Source: Candidatus Zhuqueibacterota bacterium
GTDB lineage: Bacteria; Zhuqueibacterota; Zhuqueibacteria; Thermofontimicrobiales; Thiofontviventaceae
Direction of reading: 5' to 3'
Length of the DNA stretch: 64,000 nt
Assembly: GCA_016926625.1 (NCBI GenBank)
Contig: JAFGOE010000116.1
Coordinates: 1 to 64,000 of the forward strand
The position numbers and the translations under genes were made by a program. Shown here in pieces: positions 25,076 through 33,836 of the stretch (the first letter of the stretch is position 1; every line of letters begins with the position of its first letter). The notes below the pieces were generated by a model. That model saw nothing but the letters and a program-made list of their open reading frames with translations. It searched no databases and was not told the DNA's origin.

Positions 25076-25951
25076 ATGACCGGAAAAAAAAGTAAAATAA
25101 AGATGACATACGATTGTATTCCCTGTGCTATTGGCAGTTTACTCAACCTATTTAAAAAGGGAATCATTCCGAAGGCGCAACAGGATGCTACCATACGCGC
25201 GTTGTTAAAATTTTTAAGTGACATCGACCTTAACCAGTCCCCTCCGGCACTAGGTAGAGAGATGCATCAATTGATAAGAGACGTATTAGACGATCCTGAC
25301 CCTTATCTCCCACTCAAGGAGCATTACAATCGGCTTCTACTCGATAAATATTCTATTTTTAAACACGAAGTAGAGAACAGCAGCGACCCCTTTCAATTGG
25401 CCTTGCGGTTAGCAATTGCCGGTAACATCATCGATTTCGGTCCTAATCATGATTTCGATGTCGAGGCAACCATCAGCAAGGCGAAGCATGTCAAATTATC
25501 GATCGATCATTCGGCGCAGTTAAGAAACGATCTATCAAAAGCAGAAACGGTGTTATACCTGGGTGATAATGCAGGTGAAATCGTATTGGATCGCCTTTTT
25601 TTAGAAACCATAAATCACCGAAACGTCTATTTTGCCGTACGCGGGGGACCGATCATTAACGATGTCACCGAGACTGATGCGAGACAGGTTGGAATCGATA
25701 AACTGGCTCAGATTCTTTCGAGTGGCGATACGGCTCCGGGGATAATCCTGGAAAATGTGGATGAAAATTTTGAATCCTTTTTTACAAATTCTGATCTAAT
25801 TATCTCTAAGGGTCAGGGTAATTATGAAGGACTCTCAGGGACTCAGCAGAACATATACTTTATGCTGATGGCAAAATGTGATCATGTCGCCGAGCATCTT
25901 GGTGTAAGTAAAGGGGATATGGTCATTGTCAATGAACATTACGAAAAATAA
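25076..25951 (+). CDS. DUF89 family protein (metal-dependent phosphatase-like, ARMT1-type fold)
   Basis: A 291-residue protein of the DUF89 group. It has the N-terminal CIPC pair (DCIPCAIGSL), a helical domain (about 30-150), and a Rossmann-like core with VLYLGDNAGEIVLDRLF, an Asp/Asn metal-binding stretch near FAVRGGPIINDVTETDA, and ISKGQGNYEGLSG. DUF89 proteins are metal-dependent, and some members remove phosphate from damaged or reactive sugar metabolites. The Cys pair appears in the microbial subgroup and may bind metal. The substrate here is not known. Confidence 0.92.
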   Translation: MTGKKSKIKMTYDCIPCAIGSLLNLFKKGIIPKAQQDATIRALLKFLSDIDLNQSPPALGREMHQLIRDVLDDPDPYLPLKEHYNRLLLDKYSIFKHEVENSSDPFQLALRLAIAGNIIDFGPNHDFDVEATISKAKHVKLSIDHSAQLRNDLSKAETVLYLGDNAGEIVLDRLFLETINHRNVYFAVRGGPIINDVTETDARQVGIDKLAQILSSGDTAPGIILENVDENFESFFTNSDLIISKGQGNYEGLSGTQQNIYFMLMAKCDHVAEHLGVSKGDMVIVNEHYEK

Positions 25952-26177
25952 GTCGTGACAGCGCCCTGTCAATCGGTACCAGATCGATTGAAACATGTTG
26001 TTTTAATAATAGTTTAATTCCACAACAGATCGAATCGCCATGACAACTTAGATAGATGGTAACGTAAATATCGATTTGATGAGATAGAACAGACAGTCTA
26101 TCGGCTGCATCAATGAATTAAGTTATTACTTGATTATGATGTAATTTTTTAATAGTATAATAATATGGAGAGTGTAC
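25952..26177. other. Intergenic region with a short inverted repeat
   Basis: It contains TCAATCG (25969-25975) and CGATTGA (25985-25991), a 7-bp stem with a 9-base loop soon after the DUF89 stop, without a T tract. No gene is visible in the rest, which becomes A/T-rich before the thioredoxin gene. Confidence 0.4.
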
Positions 26178-26549
26178 ATGTTAGAACATTTGACCAAAGA
26201 GACGTTTTTACAGAAGGTATTTAATTATGAGCAGCATAATGAATGGAAATACGAAGGCGAATTGCCCTGTATTATAGATTTCTATGCCGATTGGTGTGGT
26301 CCTTGTAAGATGGTAGCACCTGTTCTCGAAGAATTAGCGCAAGAATACAAGGACGATATTGTCATATACAAGCTCGACACCGAAAAGGAGCAGGAACTAG
26401 CCGGAGCGTTTGGAATACAGAGCATTCCCTCATTGCTCTTTGTACCCAAAGAGGGTCAGCCTCAGATGGCTATGGGTGCGTTGCCCAAAGAGACACTAAA
26501 AAAAGTGATTGAAGATGTGTTGTTACATGATCATAAAGAGACTCAATAG
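26178..26549 (+). CDS. Thioredoxin-family protein
   Basis: A 123-residue thioredoxin with the redox motif WCGPC (in FYADWCGPCKMVAPV), the buried Asp/cis-Pro segment IQSIPSLLFVP and a normal C-terminal helix. The N-terminus is about 15 residues longer than in minimal thioredoxins (KVFNYEQHNEWKYEGELP). The ATG at 26178 has GGAG seven bases upstream and is chosen over a GTG two codons earlier. It should reduce protein disulfides in the cytoplasm. The sirtuin gene follows by five bases, so the two form one transcript. Confidence 0.93.
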   Translation: MLEHLTKETFLQKVFNYEQHNEWKYEGELPCIIDFYADWCGPCKMVAPVLEELAQEYKDDIVIYKLDTEKEQELAGAFGIQSIPSLLFVPKEGQPQMAMGALPKETLKKVIEDVLLHDHKETQ

Positions 26550-26554
26550 CGCGG

Positions 26555-27301
26555 ATGTGTGAATCTGATCTAATTGGCAAAGCCGTCGATTCGCTGCTTA
26601 ATTCAGACTATACGACAGTTTTCACCGGAGCAGGAATTTCGGTCGACAGTGGAATTCCTGCTTTTCGGGGAGAAGATGGATTGTGGTCGACTTACGACCC
26701 GATATTTCTGGATATTGGAAACTTTTCTCTGAATCCAAAAAGTTGCTGGACGTTGATCAAACAGATTTTTTATGATCATTACGCGGTTGCCCTCCCTAAC
26801 GAGGCTCATTACGCCATCGCGAAGTTAGAGCGTCTGAACATCGTTAGACAGATCATCACTCAAAACATAGACAATTTGCATCAGCGGGCAGGTAGCCAGA
26901 ACGTGATCGAGTTTCACGGGACATTAAATTCGCTTAAATGCATCTCCTGTAAAAAGATTTTACCTTATGAAGCTTCATTGCTCAGTACATTACCACCTCG
27001 CTGCAAGAGTTGTGGTGGTATATTGAAACCCGATTTTGTGTTTTTCGGTGAACCCATCCCCGAAACTGCCGCACAAGACTCTTTAAAAGCAGCCGAATTG
27101 GCAGATGTTTTTCTGATCATCGGTACGACAGGTGAAGTTCATCCTGCTGCTCAGCTTCCGATTCTTGCGAAACGTAACAACGCGAAAGTAATCGAAATTA
27201 ATGTTAAACCTTCGCTGTTCACTGATAAAATAACGGACCTGTTTCTGCAGGGCAGAGCGACCGATAAATTAAGGCTGATCGTGCAATCGATAGAAAACTG
27301 A
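26555..27301 (+). CDS. Sir2-family NAD-dependent protein deacylase
   Basis: A 248-residue sirtuin. Motifs in order: GAGISVDSGIPAFRG (NAD site), TQNIDNLHQRAG with QNID, catalytic His in IEFHGTL, a four-Cys zinc site (CISCKK and CKSCGG), PDFVFFGE and IIGTTGEVHPAA. It removes acyl groups from Lys using NAD and releases nicotinamide. It begins five bases after the thioredoxin stop and precedes a sigma-54 regulator. The usual GTSLxVxP reads GTTGEVHP, a moderate variant. A link to acyl regulation of metabolism is inference. Confidence 0.94.
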   Translation: MCESDLIGKAVDSLLNSDYTTVFTGAGISVDSGIPAFRGEDGLWSTYDPIFLDIGNFSLNPKSCWTLIKQIFYDHYAVALPNEAHYAIAKLERLNIVRQIITQNIDNLHQRAGSQNVIEFHGTLNSLKCISCKKILPYEASLLSTLPPRCKSCGGILKPDFVFFGEPIPETAAQDSLKAAELADVFLIIGTTGEVHPAAQLPILAKRNNAKVIEINVKPSLFTDKITDLFLQGRATDKLRLIVQSIEN

Positions 27302-27454
27302 TTTATAATTCTTTTGCCAAACAGGTTGAGTCGCATGTCTGTTGTATTTTCTTTCAATATCAGCAAGTATACGCTCTCGGGCAATAAACATGATGTAGTG
27401 AGTAGAAAGAGATGATGTGTAAACAGCAACATTTTTACAAATAGTAAACGAATA

Positions 27455-28798
27455 ATGGCTAAATCTACAGATAAAATAAACACAACCCATACCATCCTCG
27501 AGAGCATCGCCGATGGCGTCTTCACCGTGGATAAAAACTGGAAAATTACAACGTTTAACAGAGCTGCCGAGGAGATCACCGGAGTCCCCAGGGATGAAGC
27601 GATCGGGAGCACGTGCCGGGATGTATTTCATTCGAATGTGTGTGATGATAACTGCGTACTGAACCGAAGCATCAAAAACGACCAACCCATTATTAATGAA
27701 GCCATTTACATTGTAAACTCAGAAGGGCATCGCATACCGATCAGCATCAGTGCATCGCCTCTGAAAGATGCATCAGGTAAAATCATCGGAGGGGTTGAGA
27801 CATTTCGCGATCTCTCAGAAGTATTCGAGCTAAAAAAAACGTTGGAAAAAAATTATTCGTTTCAGGATATTATCAGCAAGAATGAGACCATACAGAAATT
27901 TTTCAATATACTTCCCGATATCGCAACGAGTGACAGCACGGTTCTGATCCAGGGAGAGAGCGGAACGGGCAAAGAATTATTTGCCAGAGCGATACATAAT
28001 TTGAGCAGGAGATCGCAGCATTCGTTGGTGACCGTCAATTGCGGAGCGCTGCCTGATACACTTCTGGAATCCGAATTGTTCGGTTACATGGCCGGGGCAT
28101 TTACCGACGCGAAAAAGGACAAACCGGGGCGATTCGAGCTGGCTGAAAACGGCACCATATTTCTCGATGAAATCGGAGATATCTCCCCCGCACTGCAGGT
28201 GAGACTTTTACGTGTCCTGCAGGAGAAGACATACGAACCTCTGGGTAGTACCACTACCAGAAAGGCTAATGTTCGGATTATCGCCGCCACGAATAAAGAT
28301 CTTCACGAACTGGTTCAAAAAAAATTGTTCCGTGAAGATCTGTATTATCGTATTAATGTAGTGAACCTTAATCTTCCACCACTGCGCGACAGAAAAGAAG
28401 ATATACCGCTACTTATCAACCATTTTCTCGATCGTTTTAACGCCATCAAAAACAGAAATATCCAGAAGGTATCTGACGAGGTGTTATCTATCTTGATGAT
28501 GTATGACTTTCCGGGAAATGTCAGAGAACTCGAGAACATTCTAGAATATTCATACATATTGTGTCGCGAAGACATCATTCAGGTGAATCACCTGCCTGAT
28601 AAGTTCAAACGGAAGACTTCAGGAAATAATGAGACAGATGAAGAACCGTTGACGCTAAAAGCGATACAAAAACGGGCGATCGAAAAGGTACTTATTAAAA
28701 ATAACTGGAAACGCATGGCCACTGCCAGAGAATTAGGGATCGACAAAGGGACTCTCAGACGGATGATCGAACGATTGAAAATTAAGACGCCGAAGTGA
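27455..28798 (+). CDS. Sigma-54-dependent transcription activator with PAS sensor
   Basis: 447 residues. A PAS domain (about 10-125) carries a Cys cluster, CRDVFHSNVCDDNC. The AAA+ activator domain (about 135-375) has Walker A GESGTGKE, the sigma-54-contact loop reading GAFTDA in place of GAFTGA, Walker B IFLDEIGD and the arginine-finger block. The C-terminal DNA-binding helix-turn-helix is near residues 405-445. No receiver domain is present, so it is probably controlled by its own PAS signal. It lies inside the metal-cofactor island whose first gene has a sigma-54-like promoter; control of that promoter is inference. No Shine-Dalgarno is obvious before the ATG. Confidence 0.93.
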   Translation: MAKSTDKINTTHTILESIADGVFTVDKNWKITTFNRAAEEITGVPRDEAIGSTCRDVFHSNVCDDNCVLNRSIKNDQPIINEAIYIVNSEGHRIPISISASPLKDASGKIIGGVETFRDLSEVFELKKTLEKNYSFQDIISKNETIQKFFNILPDIATSDSTVLIQGESGTGKELFARAIHNLSRRSQHSLVTVNCGALPDTLLESELFGYMAGAFTDAKKDKPGRFELAENGTIFLDEIGDISPALQVRLLRVLQEKTYEPLGSTTTRKANVRIIAATNKDLHELVQKKLFREDLYYRINVVNLNLPPLRDRKEDIPLLINHFLDRFNAIKNRNIQKVSDEVLSILMMYDFPGNVRELENILEYSYILCREDIIQVNHLPDKFKRKTSGNNETDEEPLTLKAIQKRAIEKVLIKNNWKRMATARELGIDKGTLRRMIERLKIKTPK

Positions 28799-28859
28799 TC
28801 GATTCCCCTGATTATTGCATTATCCTTATCATTACAAGATCAAAACATGGTTACGGCGA

Positions 28860-29834
28860 ATGGATACAGAATTTCAGGATATGAATGAGAAGATAATCGA
28901 TCATTTTCTCAATCCCAGGAACATTGGTGAATTGGAAAATGCCGATGGTATGTCAATGGTCGGAGATCCGTCATGCGGTGATTATATCAAAGTATGGATC
29001 CGTGTGCAAAACGAGACGATAGCCGACTTCAAATATAAGGTGTTCGGTTGTTGGGGTGCCATTTCAACCACAAGCATTGTGTCCGAGTTAGCGATAGGAC
29101 GACACTTGAAGGACGCGATCAAGATAACCGATGACGACGTGATGCGAGAACTCGGCGGTATCCCTGAAAACAAACAGCATTGCTCCTTGCTCGGCGTTCA
29201 AGGCCTGAGATCGGCGATAGCCGATTATCTGGTCAGGGATAACCATCGTAAATATCAACAACGCATCGATATTTTCAGATCGTACGGCTACGATATTCCC
29301 GCGATACGCGAAAGAATGACTCGAATAATCGGACAGCAAGGGGATCAGGCACGCATTCTCGACATCGGAACCGGTAAGGGTCATTTAGCGATCGCAATCG
29401 CGCAATCCGGCAAGAAATGCACGGCTGTCGATCTATCGCCTGGAGAATTATATATGGCACAACTGAACGCCGTCCATTTTCAGGTCGATGAACAAATAAA
29501 CTTTTTAGAAATGGATGCATACGATCTGCAATTAGAAGCCAACAGCTACGACGTTGTCATGTCCGCTCTGTTCATTCATCATCTTGAACATACGGAACAA
29601 TTTTTAGCGGAGATACGTCGTGTGTGCGTGCCCAATGGTTTGATCGTTCTCTCGGATATAAACGAACATGGCAAAGAAGTTATTCAGGAAATACACGCCC
29701 GGGAGGGGAAACAGCATGAGACCGTTGGTTGGTCGATTGACAGGGTAATCGACTGGTATAAGAGTCACAACAGCGAGTTGACTGTAATAAACGATGAATG
29801 TGAAACCATCATCTGTACACAAAACAGCAAATAG
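28860..29834 (+). CDS. NifU/IscU-type scaffold fused to a SAM-dependent methyltransferase
   Basis: A 324-residue fusion. The N-terminal NifU/IscU domain (about 8-130) keeps all the cluster ligands: Cys39 and Asp41 in GDPSCGD, Cys64 in VFGCWGA and His107-Cys108 in KQHCSLLG. The C-terminal methyltransferase (about 150-320) has the SAM loop ILDIGTGKGHLA, the acidic strand end TAVDLS and a DVVMSALFIHHLEH motif IV region. I start at ATG 28860; an in-frame TTG at 28815 and an ATG at 28881 are alternatives, none with a good ribosome site. It lies between the activator gene and Mrp. Confidence 0.85.
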   Translation: MDTEFQDMNEKIIDHFLNPRNIGELENADGMSMVGDPSCGDYIKVWIRVQNETIADFKYKVFGCWGAISTTSIVSELAIGRHLKDAIKITDDDVMRELGGIPENKQHCSLLGVQGLRSAIADYLVRDNHRKYQQRIDIFRSYGYDIPAIRERMTRIIGQQGDQARILDIGTGKGHLAIAIAQSGKKCTAVDLSPGELYMAQLNAVHFQVDEQINFLEMDAYDLQLEANSYDVVMSALFIHHLEHTEQFLAEIRRVCVPNGLIVLSDINEHGKEVIQEIHAREGKQHETVGWSIDRVIDWYKSHNSELTVINDECETIICTQNSK

Positions 29835-30037
29835 AATGTAGATGAAACATACCCAGGCGATCTTCCCCGAAAGCATGGATTCAGCAGTTGCACTATTCGA
29901 TATAGCAAAGAGCAGCAGGACGGAACGCTAACCGTTAACATGATATAGAAATTTTTAATAGATCATGACGCATCATACAGCGGATCAAATATCCGGACGT
30001 TGTATGAAAACCAATAGAACAATCGTGGAGGTTATCA
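29835..30037. other. Intergenic region before Mrp
   Basis: A 29-codon frame (29842-29931, MKHTQAIFPESMDSAV...) lacks a ribosome site and I do not call it. GTGGAGG at the 3' end is the Shine-Dalgarno for the Mrp gene. I see no terminator, so read-through from the fusion gene is possible. Confidence 0.35.
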
Positions 30038-30874
30038 ATGAACAATTCAACGACTGACGAAAGACAGCAGCAACAGTTACTACTCGACATGGCTATCCGT
30101 GAGAACATGAGTTTAATTAAACATAAATTAATCGTGATGAGCGGCAAAGGCGGCGTCGGTAAAAGCACGGTGTCAACAAATCTTGCATACGGACTTTCAT
30201 TTACAGGGATGGATGTGGGTATTTTAGATATAGACATTCACGGCCCATCGTTAGGTAAAATGATGGGTATCGAGGGGCAGTTTATTCAAAACAAAAGCGA
30301 GGGAGGAAAACTCATTCCCATCGAAGTAAATGGCTTGAAAGTCGTGACCATGGCTTCGCTCCTGAAGGACTCGGATACCCCTGTTATTTGGCGGGGACCA
30401 CTAAAGATGTCGGCCATCAAACAATTTCTAGGTGAAATTGAGTGGGGAGCATTAGACTATCTGGTGATCGATTCACCTCCGGGAACAGGCGACGAACCTC
30501 TGAGCATCTGCCAATTGATTCCGGAGACCGATGGATCCATCATTGTCACCACACCACAGGACGTGGCTTTGATCGATTCCAGGAAGACGGTCAAATTCTC
30601 GGAGGCCCTGAACATTCCTGTCATGGGTATTATTGAGAACATGAGTGGACTCAAATGTCCCCATTGCGGAGAGATAATCAATCTATTTAAAACAGGCGGC
30701 GGTGAGCAAGCAGCCGGGGCAATGAATGTACCGTTCCTCGGCAGAATACCCATTGATCCCAATATTGTTGAGGCGAGCGACAGCGGTAAGGCATTCATAT
30801 ACGATTTTTCGAATTCGGACGCAGGTAAAGCCATGCAGGAGATCGTGAATAAAATTATTGAAAAGACATCCTGA
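30038..30874 (+). CDS. Mrp/NBP35-family iron-sulfur cluster carrier ATPase
   Basis: 278 residues. A deviant Walker [16 protein letters not shown] near residue 34, the switch I/II segments [16 protein letters not shown] and [13 protein letters not shown], and a late CPHCGE (the CxxC that binds a bridging iron-sulfur cluster in the dimer). It lacks the N-terminal MIP18/DUF59 domain of longer Mrp proteins, which is the usual short form. GGAGG lies upstream of the ATG. It should carry or insert iron-sulfur clusters in the cytoplasm, and it stands between the NifU fusion and two MinD-ferredoxin ATPases. Confidence 0.94.
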   Translation: MNNSTTDERQQQQLLLDMAIRENMSLIKHKLIVMSGKGGVGKSTVSTNLAYGLSFTGMDVGILDIDIHGPSLGKMMGIEGQFIQNKSEGGKLIPIEVNGLKVVTMASLLKDSDTPVIWRGPLKMSAIKQFLGEIEWGALDYLVIDSPPGTGDEPLSICQLIPETDGSIIVTTPQDVALIDSRKTVKFSEALNIPVMGIIENMSGLKCPHCGEIINLFKTGGGEQAAGAMNVPFLGRIPIDPNIVEASDSGKAFIYDFSNSDAGKAMQEIVNKIIEKTS

Positions 30875-30883
30875 AGCGTAATA

Positions 30884-30928
30884 CGTGAATCTGTCATCTG
30901 TTTATGACGCATAGTCAGATGATTCACG
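30884..30928 (+). promoter_or_regulatory. Stem-loop between Mrp and the first MinD-ferredoxin gene
   Basis: CGTGAATCTGTCATCTG (30884-30900) can pair with CAGATGATTCACG (30916-30928) over about 13 bp with a 4-base bulge. There is no T tract after it, so it is more likely a processing or stability element, or an operator, than a terminator. Confidence 0.35.
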
Positions 30929-30951
30929 AATAAACAAATATGGAGTAACAC

Positions 30952-31791
30952 ATGATTTTAAGTATAGCGAGCGGGAAAGGAGGCACAGGTAAGACGACGA
31001 TCGCGGTCAATCTCGGTCTCTCTCTGGATGCATCGGTGCAGTATCTCGACTGCGATGTCGAAGAACCCAATGGGCATATATTTCTGAACCCCAAAATCGA
31101 ATGCGAGCACGTGCAGCAGATACCGATTCCTGAGGTCGACAAAAATCTCTGTACCTACTGCGGTCAATGCGCTCAAATATGTCAATACAATGCTATCGTC
31201 GTTATTAAAGACAACGTTTTGGTGTTCCCGGAGCTATGTCATTCGTGTGCAGGTTGCTGGTTGGTTTGTCCGGAACATGCAATATCAAAAAAACCAAAAG
31301 ACATCGGACTGATCGAATACGGTTCTTCGAACGGAATCTTTTTCGTTCACGGAAAATTAAAATTAGGTGAAGTGCTGGCTCCGCCGTTGATTAAAGCAGT
31401 CAAGAAATATATTGACACAAATAAAATTAACATCATCGATGCCCCTCCGGGGACATCGTGTCCGGTCATCGAAGCTGTCAGGGAGTCCGATTTTGTACTA
31501 TTAGTAACCGAACCCACACCGTTTGGACTGAACGACCTGGAATTGGCCGTTGAGATGGTCCACAAATTAAACATCCCGTTCGGTGTGGTCATCAATCGCT
31601 GCGACATCGGTGATGATGCCGTTACCCAATATTGTCGGCAGGAAAACATTCCCATCATGCTGGAGATTAAGAACGACCGGTTCATCGCGGAAGCGTATTC
31701 GAAAGGGATACCACTCATCGAGATATATCCGGAATACAAGACTCTGTTCAGACAACTCTACTCTGAGATTGAAGGGAGGGTTTCCCGATGA
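30952..31791 (+). CDS. MinD-like P-loop ATPase with inserted two-cluster ferredoxin domain (copy 1)
   Basis: A 279-residue protein of the group of MinD-superfamily ATPases with an inserted ferredoxin. The deviant Walker A is GKGGTGKTTIAVNL at about residue 8. The 2x[4Fe-4S] insert (about 63-115) has CTYCGQCAQICQYNAI and CHSCAGCWLVCPEHAI. The ATPase then resumes with IIDAPPGTSCPVIEA and LLVTEPTPFGLNDLELA. GGAG precedes the ATG. It ends with a four-base overlap into the second copy. Such pairs are common next to NifX-like proteins in anaerobes; their partner is unknown. ATP-driven electron or cluster transfer is inference. Confidence 0.93.
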   Translation: MILSIASGKGGTGKTTIAVNLGLSLDASVQYLDCDVEEPNGHIFLNPKIECEHVQQIPIPEVDKNLCTYCGQCAQICQYNAIVVIKDNVLVFPELCHSCAGCWLVCPEHAISKKPKDIGLIEYGSSNGIFFVHGKLKLGEVLAPPLIKAVKKYIDTNKINIIDAPPGTSCPVIEAVRESDFVLLVTEPTPFGLNDLELAVEMVHKLNIPFGVVINRCDIGDDAVTQYCRQENIPIMLEIKNDRFIAEAYSKGIPLIEIYPEYKTLFRQLYSEIEGRVSR

Positions 31792-32648
31792 AAGAATTGG
31801 TGATCATAAGTGGTAAAGGCGGAACCGGAAAAACCACCATCACGGCAGCTCTGGCATCGCTCATCGAAAACAAGGTCATGGCCGACTGTGATGTCGATGC
31901 CGCTGATTTGCATCTGATCTTCAAGCCAACCATCGAACGGAAAATCGATTTCTTTGGGGGTAAAATCGCATCCATACGCGGCAAAGATTGTATCTCATGC
32001 GGTAAATGCATCGAGGTCTGTCAGTTTAATGCGATCTCCGATGATTTTACGGTTGATCCGATATCGTGCGAAGGCTGTGGCGTTTGTGTGTGGTTCTGTC
32101 CGGTCGATGCAATCGACTTTAAAGAGCATTTGAACGGACATCTGTATGTCTCCGACACGCGTTTCGGTCCTTTTGTGCATGCAAAGCTGGGCATCGCCGA
32201 GGAGAACTCGGGTAAACTCGTGACGCTCGTCAGAAAACAAGCAAAAGAGATCGCCGAAAAGCGAAATGCTCAATACATTGTGATCGATGGATCGCCCGGT
32301 GTCGGGTGTCCGGTTATCTCGTCTATTGCCGGGTCCAACGCCGTGCTCATCGTGACTGAACCAACGAAATCGGGTGTACATGACCTGCAGCGTGTGGCGC
32401 AATTATCAAGAGGGCATTTTAATATATTAACCTTTGTGTGCGTTAATAAATATGATCTCAACGAGGAGATCACCGACAATATTGAGGATTATTGTCTGAA
32501 CAATAATCTGGCATTTGCCGGGAAAATACCTTATGATGTAACTATCACCAGAGCCATGGTTGCAGGAGTCAATATTTTTGAATATCGTTCACCGGTGATC
32601 GAAGAGGCAATTCGTGCCATGTGGTCTACCATTCATCGGTTTTTATAG
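31788..32648 (+). CDS. MinD-like P-loop ATPase with inserted two-cluster ferredoxin domain (copy 2)
   Basis: A 286-residue paralogue of the preceding gene: Walker A GKGGTGKTTITAAL, insert CISCGKCIEVCQFNAI and CEGCGVCVWFCPVDAI, then VIDGSPGVGCPVISS and LIVTEPTKSGVHDLQR. Ligand spacing matches copy 1 but the loops differ (APPGTS versus GSPGVG), so the two probably form a heterodimer and are not recent duplicates. Coupled by an ATGA overlap to copy 1. Confidence 0.93.
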   Translation: MKELVIISGKGGTGKTTITAALASLIENKVMADCDVDAADLHLIFKPTIERKIDFFGGKIASIRGKDCISCGKCIEVCQFNAISDDFTVDPISCEGCGVCVWFCPVDAIDFKEHLNGHLYVSDTRFGPFVHAKLGIAEENSGKLVTLVRKQAKEIAEKRNAQYIVIDGSPGVGCPVISSIAGSNAVLIVTEPTKSGVHDLQRVAQLSRGHFNILTFVCVNKYDLNEEITDNIEDYCLNNNLAFAGKIPYDVTITRAMVAGVNIFEYRSPVIEEAIRAMWSTIHRFL

Positions 32649-32750
32649 CACCAATCCAAATAACGGTCTAATTTAACACGATGAACGTAACAATTGGAAC
32701 ATTGACACGATGAATAAGAAAATCATAAATTAGTGAAAGGAAACCTAACA

Positions 32751-33143
32751 ATGAAAATAGCCATTTCCACGGATAACGGTCGCGTATCTGCACATTTCGG
32801 ACGTTGTCCTGAATTTACTATTATCGACATCGAAAACAGCCAGATTTCAAACAAAGAAGTGATCGCGAATCCGGGTCATCATCCGGGTTATCTACCTGAT
32901 TTTCTGCATGAGAGGGGTGTAGAAGTCATGATAGCCGGTGGCGCTGGTACCAGAGCACAGATGTTATTCGAACAGAAAAATATACACATGATTCTCGGAG
33001 TCGAAGGCCAGATCGATATCGTCATCGATCAGTTGTGTAAAGGTGAACTAAAGGGTGGTGAGAGTCTCTGTAGTCCCGGAGCAGGCAAAGGGTATGGGCT
33101 CGATAAGGACGAATGTGACCATGACGAGGGGCATCATCATTAA
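32751..33143 (+). CDS. NifX-type cofactor-binding family protein with His-rich tail
   Basis: A 130-residue protein starting MKIAISTDNGRVSAHFGRCP, the canonical start of this family, with the GHHPGYLPDFLHERGVEVMI and GAGTRAQMLFEQKNI motifs. The C-terminus (CDHDEGHHH) is a likely metal-binding tail. AAAGGA lies upstream of the ATG, so I prefer it to the GTG six codons earlier. It closes the island: the next gene is on the other strand. The family binds metal clusters in transit, and here it may accept from or donate to the MinD-ferredoxin pair. Confidence 0.93.
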   Translation: MKIAISTDNGRVSAHFGRCPEFTIIDIENSQISNKEVIANPGHHPGYLPDFLHERGVEVMIAGGAGTRAQMLFEQKNIHMILGVEGQIDIVIDQLCKGELKGGESLCSPGAGKGYGLDKDECDHDEGHHH

Positions 33144-33281
33144 GCTAATCCACACGCAATTTCGCTCTGCCGGAATTCACGGATAATCGATACCCTGGTG
33201 CGACAAGCCTTCACATTCCATCGTGTCGATGGTGGCTACCATCTGGGGTTCAAAGTATGATTGATACGACGATCGAGCGGT

Positions 33282-33836
33282 TTAACTCTTAGCGCTTTTC
33301 TCCTTATTGAGGAAATCGTTGATAGCTGAGCCTAAATTTACAAAGAGATCTGGCAGAGCGTTCGGAATATTTCCAAGCGCTTTATAGATATCTTCTACAA
33401 GTTTTAAATCCAAATTCTTCGAGATGATATATTGATTCCTTCTGGTAATGGTCGCCAATTTATGTCGCCTTTTTTTCATTTTATTCAAAATTTTCTGGCG
33501 TTCTTTCACGTCTTTAACCGTGTTTCCCTGTACCTCATTCCAACGAATGTACTCTTCTTTAAAATCATCGAAAGCGGACATGATCGAACCACGAAAAAGG
33601 AAATCATCCGGAATTTCGCTCAATGAGAACGATATACTTTCAAGAGCATTCGTGATGATCTGACATTGCTCTGGTGTTATACCATTTTTTCTGAGACCAT
33701 ACAGATCATTCATCAGCTTGACCAGCGCATCCTGTTTAAATTTGTTAAATCCCCATATTGGAGTGCCCTGTACTGCGTAGTTCATCGGAATGATTTCCGG
33801 TTTGGCGACGCTGACTTCGTTTTTATTCTTGACCAC
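33282..33836 (-). CDS. Hypothetical helical protein
   Basis: A 184-residue protein with a GTG start eight bases after AAGGA. It is predicted to be mostly alpha-helical with a basic middle (KERQKILNKMKKRRHKLATI), has no signal peptide or membrane segment, and ends with Lys/Ser. I do not recognise a family. It is monocistronic by spacing, facing the island's last gene. Its composition is like its neighbours and the ribosome site is good, so I believe it is real. Confidence 0.7.
   Translation of the reverse strand: MVKNKNEVSVAKPEIIPMNYAVQGTPIWGFNKFKQDALVKLMNDLYGLRKNGITPEQCQIITNALESISFSLSEIPDDFLFRGSIMSAFDDFKEEYIRWNEVQGNTVKDVKERQKILNKMKKRRHKLATITRRNQYIISKNLDLKLVEDIYKALGNIPNALPDLFVNLGSAINDFLNKEKSAKS

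Noticed and set aside
29842-29931. 29-codon frame between the NifU fusion and Mrp genes
   Set aside because: No ribosome site and no support from composition.
21302-33143. A nitrogen-fixation cluster
   Set aside because: Only NifX- and NifU-like folds occur; no nifH, nifD, nifK or nifE is present, and these folds are common in anaerobes that do not fix nitrogen.
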